Source of the DNA: Chloroflexota bacterium | Lineage (GTDB): Bacteria; Chloroflexota; Anaerolineae; Anaerolineales; UBA11579 | Length of the DNA stretch: 64,000 nucleotides | Assembly: GCA_019456165.1 (NCBI GenBank) | Contig: VRUJ01000023.1 | Span: 1 to 64,000, forward strand | Direction: 5' to 3' | Shown here: positions 16,211 to 24,285 of the stretch, in pieces | Layout: every line of letters starts with the position of its first letter | Numbering within the stretch: the stretch's first letter is position 1 | The notes under the pieces: model-generated | The model's database searches: none | What the model saw: only the letters and a program-made list of their open reading frames with translations | What the model was told of the DNA's origin: nothing | Made by a program: the position numbers and the translations under genes

Positions 16211-17968
16211 CTATTCTGTCTCTATGAAAAAGATTATCGTCTGAAGGGTAGTGTTCCCACTTAATGGGCGGGAGGAGGCTGCAATGACTGTAAGTGGTTC
16301 AATTGCTTGGATAGCTTCATTAAAATCCTGTGGGTCCATATAAGGCATGCCTTCCCGCATAAGGTCGTATAAACCTTCAAGATCGAGGTAAAAAACTGGG
16401 AAACTACCCCTCGGGAATGCATCCCAAGTATCATTGTATCTTTGACTATCGGCAATTGAAGCACCCCCACCAAATCCGTCTTCTACTACTCCCTCGCCAG
16501 AAGCGAACACGAGGAACCCTTCGCCAACACCGTAAACAATCTGGGGTGACTCGGAATCACCGTCTCCAAGCCCGAAGAGCGTGAAGCCACTCACATTATA
16601 GGAGTCCACTTGCATGTACAATTGATCTTCCGCAATGTCGTTGATAGTTTCAATCATGTCGAGCATTTCGGCTTCATCACTAGTTCCCATTAACAAAAGG
16701 AACCCTAGAGGAACTTCCATTTGGCTAGCAAAGAGTCCCTCATTGCTTGACATTAACCCGAAAGCAAATTCGCCACTCAAGATAGAAAGCAGATCGTCTG
16801 GATTGAAGCCGAACTGCATTTCGAACAATTGCATAGACTCGTTGAAATCAGATTGACTAGTCGTGCCAATCAAAGCTTCGCGAAGAGCGTCAACAGCCAT
16901 TTCCAAACCTTGGCCACTCATATAAAAGAAAGTATCTTCTGGGAAAAATGCGTCAGTGCTTGTCGCTTCACCGATACCTTCGAGTAACTCACGCTGGGAT
17001 TCTGTCATCTCCTCGCTATCATAGGCGGTAGCAAAATCCATTTGAAGCCCCTCTGGAACCACAGCTAAGGACATAGCAAAACCAGACACAGGTGCGGAAT
17101 TTAGATCTATCAGGCCGAATTCTTGAAATTCGCTAGCAGATGCTTCTGTTAATTCTAGCAAAACTTCTGCATTAATGTACATTGTCATCAAACGTTTGTT
17201 TGGCAGTTGGTTAGTCACATCTTTAAAAGCGCTGTTATCTGCTAGGGAATCGCCTTTTTGGGCATCAATGGCATCTTCCAAACTATCAAGCTTCTCGCTT
17301 ATAAGGACAAAATTATCTGACCGACCGATTGCAAATTCCTGAAAATCTTCGTCAATGAAGTAAAGGGTAGCTCCTTCGTATTCAACATCGTCAAAATTCA
17401 TTCCCGATTGATCTTCAATTTCTTCGATCAAATTGGCGATAAATTCATCCGCCCCGCTGCGGTCACGCGCTTCGATAGCGAAAACAACATCAGGTGCGCC
17501 CTCGAAACCACCATATTGATCAACACTAATATTAGAGACACTAATTCCGATACGTTGACCGATCCACGGGATTATGTCATCGGATATAGTGAGGTTCATT
17601 TGATCATCCATTTCTTCATCAACAATTTCGATCAAGCCACCAAAATCCTCGAAATCTTCTCCTGAAGCATCAGCAAATGTTGCAATGATTTCATTAAAAT
17701 CTTGGGAATCTAATAATTGTTTCACGTCGAAGCTGACGTAAAAATCAGTATCTTCCGGCATAACTTTGGCCGTACTATCACTGCCTCCCAGAAAACTCTG
17801 CACCCATCCATATGCATCTATGCCAAATGGGTCGAAATAAAGGAAGGCTCCTACTGCAATGACACATACGCAAGAAATGATTATTACACCTGCACCAATA
17901 CCAAGGGCAATATTACGATTTTTATTACTTCCGGAATCATCCGCATCATAATCATATTGTTCACTCAT
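16211..17968 (-). CDS. DUF3352-like membrane-anchored protein
   Basis: 585 residues. A short acidic cytoplasmic N-terminus is followed by one membrane helix (about residues 20-44) and a large acidic extracytoplasmic part. That part holds repeated patterns such as MPEDTDFYVSFDVKQL, SISDDIIPWIGQRIG-like and YFIDEDFQEFAIGRSDNFVLIS, which recall the DUF3352 family; its function is unknown. The start has AAGGAG 8 bases upstream and overlaps the end of the MFS gene by 8 bases, so the two are translationally linked. The context suggests a role at the cell surface together with the transporter and lipoprotein. Confidence 0.7.
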   Translation of the reverse strand: MSEQYDYDADDSGSNKNRNIALGIGAGVIIISCVCVIAVGAFLYFDPFGIDAYGWVQSFLGGSDSTAKVMPEDTDFYVSFDVKQLLDSQDFNEIIATFADASGEDFEDFGGLIEIVDEEMDDQMNLTISDDIIPWIGQRIGISVSNISVDQYGGFEGAPDVVFAIEARDRSGADEFIANLIEEIEDQSGMNFDDVEYEGATLYFIDEDFQEFAIGRSDNFVLISEKLDSLEDAIDAQKGDSLADNSAFKDVTNQLPNKRLMTMYINAEVLLELTEASASEFQEFGLIDLNSAPVSGFAMSLAVVPEGLQMDFATAYDSEEMTESQRELLEGIGEATSTDAFFPEDTFFYMSGQGLEMAVDALREALIGTTSQSDFNESMQLFEMQFGFNPDDLLSILSGEFAFGLMSSNEGLFASQMEVPLGFLLLMGTSDEAEMLDMIETINDIAEDQLYMQVDSYNVSGFTLFGLGDGDSESPQIVYGVGEGFLVFASGEGVVEDGFGGGASIADSQRYNDTWDAFPRGSFPVFYLDLEGLYDLMREGMPYMDPQDFNEAIQAIEPLTVIAASSRPLSGNTTLQTIIFFIETE

Positions 17969-19532
17969 TATTTTCTCCTTGTTTTATCTTTGTTCGAATA
18001 AATAAAATCGGAATTACTGCCAACGCGCTTGCTACGGCGGCAACTAAGAATGTTTCACTGATCACTTTTTCGAGCACTTGTACACCCACACGTATTGTCT
18101 CCGAAAGATCTGCCGAAGAGGAGAGCATTTGGTTTGAAAGTTTATCGGCTCTCTGTAAGGCATAAGTCGTAATACTAGAGACACCGGCTGTCATTCCAAT
18201 AAGGCGAAAGATTATTACCAGTGCAGAACCAGTGCCCCGATGTTCAGATGGAGATGCATCAACCACCGCGGAGGCGATGGGGGCAAGCGTCAGGCCAAAG
18301 CCCAAGCCCGCTAACACTAGCTGAGGAATCATTGTACCGTAAAGTGTGGTTGATTTCCAGCCCATCATCAAGGAAAATGCGACGATGGCTGCCAACAAAC
18401 CAATAGCTGAAGGCCAACGGTATCCTATCTTCTCAGTCAACCAGCCCCCTGGCACAGCTATCAGAGCCATCGGTACTGTAAGCGCTGAAAGCATCCAACC
18501 GCTATCCCAAGCTCCTTGCTCAATCGTATCGGCGATCAGTAAATTGATGAACAGGGGCACGTTTGCAATCGCGATAAATAGGCTGAATCCCACGAAAAAA
18601 TTTGCCAGACTGGCAGGTGAAAAGTTGGGCGTGCGAAAAAGTGTGAGAGGGATAAGCGGGTGTTTGGCGCTTAGCTGTCGCCAGATAAATAACCCAAGCA
18701 AAAGGATAGCTACTATCATCGCAGGAAAGGCATAGGGAGGCAAGGCAGTCTGGTCCTCGAAACCAGTACTGCCGCTTAGTTCTGCGCCGGTGCCTAACCC
18801 CAAGATAAGAGCCGAAAGGCTGGTGGTGATTAGCAATGCGCCTAGCCAATCCATCCTACCTTCGCCTCGCGGCTGCCCCACTCCTCGCAGCAGAAACCAT
18901 ATAAGTAGAAATGCGAGCAGGCATACCGGTAAATTGAACCAAAAGATCATGCGCCAGTCCCAAAACCGGGCCACAATACCACCGTAAAGGTGTCCCACTA
19001 CCCAACCAGCCGTATCTACAGCAGCAATAAAGCCAAGCGCTCTGGCACGCCGCCCAGGTGGGTACAAATCTCCTACCAGAGCCATACCCACTGGAACCAT
19101 AGCCCCAGCGCCAATTGCCTGTATCACCCGCGCAGCGATCAAATTCCACAACGAAATAAGCGATGGGTCTGGACGTCCGCTGGCCAGCATATAGTATGTG
19201 CGTAAAACCATACGCGTGGGCCAAGTATCTGCTACTGCGACCAGATAAGAGCCAAGCGCAAATATCCCTAAAGCAGCCAGGAACACTTTTTGGCGGCCAT
19301 ACAAATCTGAAAGCCGTCCCATAAATGTCATCGAAACGGTATAAGCGAGTAAATATCCGGTAACTATCCAGGCGGCGTCATCCAAGCTGGTTTGTAGAGG
19401 GATCTCAAAATCAACTAATACATGGGGCAATACCGCAGATACCACCGTAAGATCAAGAGCCCCAATGAAAATAGGGATACTGATCAAGATTAGGATTATT
19501 ATTGCGCGGGAACTTGGAGTCCTAGCTTGCAT
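17961..19532 (-). CDS. 14-TM MFS exporter, EmrB/P55-like
   Basis: About 523 residues with roughly 14 membrane segments, DHA2 family. TM1 begins IFIGALDLTVVSAVLP, with the conserved Asp and Thr of that family, and the TM2-3 loop has GRLSDLYGRQKVF. A long extracytoplasmic insertion sits near residues 95-115 (WPTRMVLRTYYMLASGRPDPSL), between TM4-like segments. The next gene upstream is an LppX/LprAFG-type lipoprotein. In mycobacteria the LprG lipoprotein and P55 MFS transporter form an operon that moves triacylglycerides to the outer envelope. The ATG at 19532 lies just after the lipoprotein stop; a TTG at 19574 would overlap it. The substrate is inferred from context only. Confidence 0.8.
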   Translation of the reverse strand: MQARTPSSRAIIILILISIPIFIGALDLTVVSAVLPHVLVDFEIPLQTSLDDAAWIVTGYLLAYTVSMTFMGRLSDLYGRQKVFLAALGIFALGSYLVAVADTWPTRMVLRTYYMLASGRPDPSLISLWNLIAARVIQAIGAGAMVPVGMALVGDLYPPGRRARALGFIAAVDTAGWVVGHLYGGIVARFWDWRMIFWFNLPVCLLAFLLIWFLLRGVGQPRGEGRMDWLGALLITTSLSALILGLGTGAELSGSTGFEDQTALPPYAFPAMIVAILLLGLFIWRQLSAKHPLIPLTLFRTPNFSPASLANFFVGFSLFIAIANVPLFINLLIADTIEQGAWDSGWMLSALTVPMALIAVPGGWLTEKIGYRWPSAIGLLAAIVAFSLMMGWKSTTLYGTMIPQLVLAGLGFGLTLAPIASAVVDASPSEHRGTGSALVIIFRLIGMTAGVSSITTYALQRADKLSNQMLSSSADLSETIRVGVQVLEKVISETFLVAAVASALAVIPILFIRTKIKQGENNE

Positions 19533-19548
19533 TTTGGTTTTATCAGCC

Positions 19549-20301
19549 TTATGGGATAGGAGGCACAATCTCAATTACCTGATCAAAATCCCAGAAATCA
19601 AGCTGCCAGTTGGTGTCCTCCGCTCCTTCGATACCAGGCTCAACAATAGTTAATCGATACAATTCAAAGCTATCCGGCGCGATCCACAATTGCACGGTCA
19701 TCTTATCAGGCCCGATCATACCGTATGTCATTGTGTATGTCCGTGTCCCGATAATTGCCGCCTTAAATAAATAAAGGGGGAGACCGGGCAGCTCATCTAT
19801 CTCTTCGATGTCAACAAATTCCAAATCCAAAAGGTCATTTGCCAGGGCGGACTGAATACCCGTTTCTGGATGGAACAATATTGATGGGTTGAAGCTATAT
19901 TCAGGAGCAAGTTCCTGCCATTCTCCGGTTAGATAATTTGTTTGCCATTGCGTATCCCCGATACTCACAACATCAACCTCCGTGACAAACCCTGGAAGTA
20001 TTACTCGTATCGTTGCCGTCACCATATTTGGCGCAACGAAATTACCTTCGGCTCGTGTAAACGATATTGTTTCTTCTGGGTCGATGAACTCAGGTGCGCC
20101 GCTGCGGTCGATAACAAAATGAAATCCAAGAATATCCTGCATTCGCTCGACAGAATTGGTCACAATTTCGTTTGCCTCCACGGAATCTATGACGAGTTCC
20201 TCCGGTGAAAAATCTTCTCCAGAGAAAATTCCACAAGCCAGGATTACTAAAGATATTGCAGAAAGGAGATTCCGGATTCGGTTTATGGATTCAGATGTCA
20301 A
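19549..20301 (-). CDS. LppX/LprAFG-family lipoprotein, LprG-like
   Basis: 250 residues with a lipoprotein signal (LLSAISLVILAC, Cys at about residue 23) and a domain of about 220 residues. Its features (TATIRVILPGFVTEVDVVSIGDTQW..., WQELAPEYSFNPSILF) match the LppX/LprAFG fold, a half-barrel with a lipid-binding cavity. LprG binds and hands over triacylated lipids. The gene directly precedes an MFS exporter, as lprG precedes p55 in mycobacteria. The family call rests on pattern recognition, not on a search. Confidence 0.7.
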   Translation of the reverse strand: MTSESINRIRNLLSAISLVILACGIFSGEDFSPEELVIDSVEANEIVTNSVERMQDILGFHFVIDRSGAPEFIDPEETISFTRAEGNFVAPNMVTATIRVILPGFVTEVDVVSIGDTQWQTNYLTGEWQELAPEYSFNPSILFHPETGIQSALANDLLDLEFVDIEEIDELPGLPLYLFKAAIIGTRTYTMTYGMIGPDKMTVQLWIAPDSFELYRLTIVEPGIEGAEDTNWQLDFWDFDQVIEIVPPIP

Positions 20302-20546
20302 TATATCACCAACAAAACACAGTTTACTCCAAGTTGATTAGAGGCGCAATTCCAGTTTAATGCCTCCAGGTAAATCTCCCAAGTTTAGAATTGTCTGGGT
20401 CCTTCAATCTATTCCCGCTAAATTACGGAGAAGTTTTATTTCTTTCTATTTACCTATAACAAAATACTAATAGGAAAAAAATTATTCAGTGAATATCCTG
20501 GCCTCAAGCCGCGCGCGATGCTTGCTATCAATGTATTTCAGGTTAG

Positions 20547-21308
20547 TCAATCCTCATCCCCTTTTTCAGCATCTCTCCGCATTTTCTTGCTCTGCGTCTT
20601 TAAACTTTTGAAGAAACCAGAACTAGTCACATCATCCACAGACTTCTCCCTTTTTGCCTGGTCGATCACTATAATTAATTCGTCCAACTCCTTTTTCAAA
20701 CCATCTTCACGCGCTCTAATATCCTCTACCATTCGAAAGAAGGTTCCCAGGAGGCGGTTAGCCCTATCTTCATCCGGGCTTGAACTTTCAAATACCCCAG
20801 ATTGGGCTTTCTGAACCTGTTCCTGAGCAAAGTTGTAATCCCCTTCAGCGATACGTTGGCTCCAGAAAATTGTGTTTTCCAGGTAAGTGTTTGCGAAGCG
20901 CAAACTTTTTGATACGCTATGGATGATATGTAGTCCTAGTTTTGGCTGCTGGTATAGCACGTTGAGAAAATCTTCGCTTCCCAATTTGAGCAGTTCAACA
21001 TCAGACATGGCAATCACTCCTGCTGAACGAGGTTCCATATCTATCATTGCAATCTCCCCAATTGTACTCCCCGGACCAACCTCGTTTAGCACCACTTCCT
21101 TACCTTCCGCATCCTCACTAACCATTTTCACCCAACCACTTTGCAATAAGTAGAGGGCATCCCCGGGGTCACCTTTACGGAACAGCACTTCATCATTTTT
21201 TAAACTGACTAGTTCAACCTTTGCCGCCAGCTCCTTGCTTACAGTCTCGGGCAAATCCTTGAACAATTCATAATCTTTGAGATCTTTAAACTTATTATCT
21301 TGGCTCAT
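20547..21308 (-). CDS. cyclic-nucleotide-binding protein with coiled-coil tail
   Basis: 253 residues. The N-terminal cNMP domain (about 10-130) has the phosphate-binding cassette GPGSTIGEIAMIDMEPRSAG, with the Gly-Glu and Arg of cAMP sites. The second half lacks a helix-turn-helix; it is a charged helical region (RLLGTFFRMVEDIRAREDGLKKELDELI). It is therefore not a Crp-like DNA-binding regulator by appearance. A paralogue lies at 23357-24106, and a nucleotide cyclase lies between the two. It is probably an effector of the cyclase product. The ATG at 21308 is preferred because AGGAA precedes it. Confidence 0.85.
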   Translation of the reverse strand: MSQDNKFKDLKDYELFKDLPETVSKELAAKVELVSLKNDEVLFRKGDPGDALYLLQSGWVKMVSEDAEGKEVVLNEVGPGSTIGEIAMIDMEPRSAGVIAMSDVELLKLGSEDFLNVLYQQPKLGLHIIHSVSKSLRFANTYLENTIFWSQRIAEGDYNFAQEQVQKAQSGVFESSSPDEDRANRLLGTFFRMVEDIRAREDGLKKELDELIIVIDQAKREKSVDDVTSSGFFKSLKTQSKKMRRDAEKGDED

Positions 21309-21706
21309 CAGCAATTCCTGAAGAAAATTCTTTTGGTTTAGGTACCCTTAATTTACCATAAAAAAGCGACCCGAGATCAATGGGTTTATTAGCATTTTTA
21401 AGAGCTATCTCCATAAAAATTTTTTTATGTAAATCGATTATTTCAAAATATGTAACGGATACCCTTAAAACTTTATGGTTAATATGATTATTTTTCGTCT
21501 GTGTCCATCCGCGTTTATCTGCGTATATTACCTTGGAAGGATTAACGTGACCCCAATAAGCGGGGTTGTTTGGCACTAATTACCAGAACAAATATTTACT
21601 ATGATAATGTTTTAACTGCAGAAATATTTCCTTTTGATTATTACCTCATGAGTATTGCTTCTTCTAGTTAAACAAATTCGGGTTGAAGATCGCAAGAAAT
21701 CACAAG

Positions 21707-21734
21707 TTGTATTTACATAAGCATGAGATATAAT
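21707..21734 (+). promoter_or_regulatory. promoter of the tandem cyclase gene
   Basis: TTGTAT at 21707-21712 and a perfect TATAAT at 21729-21734 with a 16-base spacer. The in-frame ATG at 21723 falls inside this promoter, which supports the downstream ATG at 21786 as the true start. Confidence 0.65.
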
Positions 21735-21785
21735 AAACAATCAGACCAAATTGCCACCAGAATTATTATCAAAGGCTTATTTAGC

Positions 21786-23330
21786 ATGGCTGAAACTACT
21801 GAAGAGATATCCCCGCTAGCCGACCTTGAAACACACCTGAGGGAATTACTTCCCGCGAAACTCTATGCGAGTGCCTGGATTGATCCCTCTGGGAGAAATC
21901 TTACCAAAGTCTTCAATCATTTGAGGACCTTACAGCGCATCTTACACGACTATTTACCGCGCCAAATCTTGGAGAGCTTACCCAAACCAGGCGAGACGCG
22001 CTATCAATGGGAGGAAGGCACATTAATGTTTACCGACCTGGCCGGTTTCACCCCACTGCTTGAAGCAAATGCCACCCTGGGTCAGGAAGGCGCTAAAAGC
22101 CTGTGGGAACTGCTCAACGATTATTTCCGTGAAATGATTCAGATCATTAGTAAAGGCGGGGGAAATTTGTTGGAATTCACAGGAGATGCAATTCTGGCTC
22201 AATTCCCAGCAGACCAGAACCAAAACGACACCACCCGCGCAGTGCGCGTCGGCCTGAGAATGCAGCGCGCAATGCAACAATTCTCCGAGATTAAAATCCT
22301 GGATTCTGAATTTTCTATGGGTATGCGGGTTGGGCTTCACGTAGGACGCTTCCTCGCGGCAGATATTGGCACTCCACTGCGAATGGAACATGTCTTGCTG
22401 GGTTCATCTGTGAAAAATTCGAAACATGCCGAGGGCGCTGGTCAAGTCGGCCGGGTTTGCCTAACAAAGGTAACCCAAGAACGCGTAAAGGACGAATTCA
22501 GGTTTGAGGATCTCGAGGATGGATTCTCCTTGGTAGTCGATGACCTGACAGATGAGCAGCTCGGTGATTACGATATTGTTCCCCCTCGCCACCGCATGGC
22601 CAGTATGGTGCTGTTCGATATGAGTGTGGATGGATTGGCAAGCGCAATTTCAGATGCGGTAGATAAGGTAGAACCCTTGGCAAGCTTCATCCCGAGGCCT
22701 ATTCTAAATCTACTTGTGGAAAATGCAGCCAGCCGCAGATTGCCCCCCGATTTTCCAGAAGCAACCATCATGTTTATTAACTTACTTGGCCTACCCTCAC
22801 TGGAAGAAGCAAACTCAGAAGAAGAAGCTGAAATTATATCCAGATTCTCCCAGGTAATTTCCTTGATAAATGCTGAAATTGAAGCGCGCGGCGGAGTGTT
22901 GAAGAAAGTGACCTACCACCTTGCAGGCCCAGATGTAATGATTGCATTTGGAGTTCCCAACTCACACACCAATGATTCCATCCGTGCATCTCACGCTGCC
23001 CAGGCGATCCTCAAAGTCGTCAAAAGTTTGCCCCCAATTATCATTGGTGATGAAAAACGCAAACTTAGCTGCCACATTGGTTTAACCCGCGGTAGGGTTT
23101 TCGCCGCTGAAATCGGAGATACACAGGGAAGGCGCGAATTCAATATGCTAGGCGATAGGGTGAATACTGCTGCACGGTTAATGAATAAAGCTGAAAGCCA
23201 GCAAATACTACTATCTCAGGATGTCCTTGATGACCTTGACGATCTTTTTGAAACAAATCCCTTAGAATCCATCAGCCTGAAGGGAAAAGCCAAACCGCTC
23301 ACTTTATACGAATTGGGCAAGTTTCGTTAA
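21786..23330 (+). CDS. class III adenylate/guanylate cyclase with two cyclase domains
   Basis: 514 residues with two homologous catalytic domains in one chain. The first (about 85-290) keeps both metal-binding Asp residues (LMFTDLAGFT and FTGDAILAQF) but has lost the transition-state Asn/Arg (GSSVKNSKH). The second (about 335-510) has Asn in place of the first metal Asp (IMFINLLGLP) but keeps LGDRVNTAARLM. The halves therefore complement each other, as C1 and C2 do in mammalian soluble adenylyl cyclase, and would make one working site. The base-contact region reads REFNML, so ATP versus GTP use is uncertain. It is flanked by two cNMP-binding proteins. An AAAGG site lies about 10 bases before the chosen ATG. 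Confidence 0.85.
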   Translation: MAETTEEISPLADLETHLRELLPAKLYASAWIDPSGRNLTKVFNHLRTLQRILHDYLPRQILESLPKPGETRYQWEEGTLMFTDLAGFTPLLEANATLGQEGAKSLWELLNDYFREMIQIISKGGGNLLEFTGDAILAQFPADQNQNDTTRAVRVGLRMQRAMQQFSEIKILDSEFSMGMRVGLHVGRFLAADIGTPLRMEHVLLGSSVKNSKHAEGAGQVGRVCLTKVTQERVKDEFRFEDLEDGFSLVVDDLTDEQLGDYDIVPPRHRMASMVLFDMSVDGLASAISDAVDKVEPLASFIPRPILNLLVENAASRRLPPDFPEATIMFINLLGLPSLEEANSEEEAEIISRFSQVISLINAEIEARGGVLKKVTYHLAGPDVMIAFGVPNSHTNDSIRASHAAQAILKVVKSLPPIIIGDEKRKLSCHIGLTRGRVFAAEIGDTQGRREFNMLGDRVNTAARLMNKAESQQILLSQDVLDDLDDLFETNPLESISLKGKAKPLTLYELGKFR

Positions 23331-23356
23331 TTAATGATGGATTTCTAAATTTCTGG

Positions 23357-24106
23357 TTAATCTTCCTTTATATTGCCCCGCATTTCTCCGCTCTTGGATT
23401 TTAAATTCTTAAAAAATTTCGAATTTGTCAACTCTTCAACAGATTGTTTTCTTTGTGCATGGTCGATCTCAACTTTGAGTTGGTTTAACTGCTGCTTTAG
23501 TTCATCCTCGCGTGCTTTTACATCTTCTACCATGCGAAAGAAAGTTCCCAAAAAACGATTCGCCCGTTCCCTATCCGATGCCCCTGAATCCACAATTGTT
23601 CCCTGAGATTTTTTAACCTGTTCTTGGGCAAAACTGTAATCCCCCGCGGCAATTCGTTGACTCCACTCAATTGCATTCTCAATATAGGTTGTCGTAAATC
23701 GCAATCGTTTGGTTATATTCCGGATTATGTCAACCGCCATAACAGGAAATTGGTTGAGCACTTCCAGGAATTCTTTACTTCCCAGCTTAAGCATTTTTAC
23801 TGGCGAGATGGCTACCACACCCATTGAGCGCGGAGCTTGATCTAAAATAGCCATTTCCCCAATCACGCTGCCAGGTCCAAGGTGGTTGTAGACTACCTCT
23901 TTGCCATCCTCACCCTCATTCACGATCTTGACCCAACCCTCGCGAATAATATATAACGCGTCTCCTGGGTCACCTTGTTTAAATAACTGTTTGTTATTTT
24001 TCAAGGAAACCTGTTCTACTTCACCAGCTAACTCAACCACCACATCATCCGGTAGATCCTCGAAAAGGCTATAACTTTTAAGTTCCTCGGTTATTATAGA
24101 ATTCAT
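23357..24106 (-). CDS. cyclic-nucleotide-binding protein, paralogue of the one at 20547
   Basis: 249 residues, similar throughout to the protein at 20547-21308: cNMP domain with GPGSVIGEMAILDQAPRSMG, the segment ITKRLRFTTTYIENAIEWSQRIAAGDYSFAQEQV, and a charged coiled-coil tail ending in a basic patch. No DNA-binding domain is seen. It is convergent with the cyclase gene, with stops 26 bases apart. The two paralogues on either side suggest duplication of an effector around the cyclase. Confidence 0.85.
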   Translation of the reverse strand: MNSIITEELKSYSLFEDLPDDVVVELAGEVEQVSLKNNKQLFKQGDPGDALYIIREGWVKIVNEGEDGKEVVYNHLGPGSVIGEMAILDQAPRSMGVVAISPVKMLKLGSKEFLEVLNQFPVMAVDIIRNITKRLRFTTTYIENAIEWSQRIAAGDYSFAQEQVKKSQGTIVDSGASDRERANRFLGTFFRMVEDVKAREDELKQQLNQLKVEIDHAQRKQSVEELTNSKFFKNLKSKSGEMRGNIKED

Positions 24107-24285
24107 ATGCCCTATCCGTGTGACAAAAAATCAGAAAACCTATAATTAACTTTACCATAAAATATCAATAAGTTAATTTGAGATTCCCTGTTTCAGGGAT
24201 TGGAATTTAATTTAAAATATAATCACTTAACATGTACGTCCTGTATTCCTATGGCCACTCCAATTGGCTAACCATTGTACGGGGG

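Noticed and set aside
21295-21576. 93-codon minus-strand frame upstream of the cNMP-binding gene
   Set aside because: No ribosome site or recognisable sequence; overlaps the start of a real gene.
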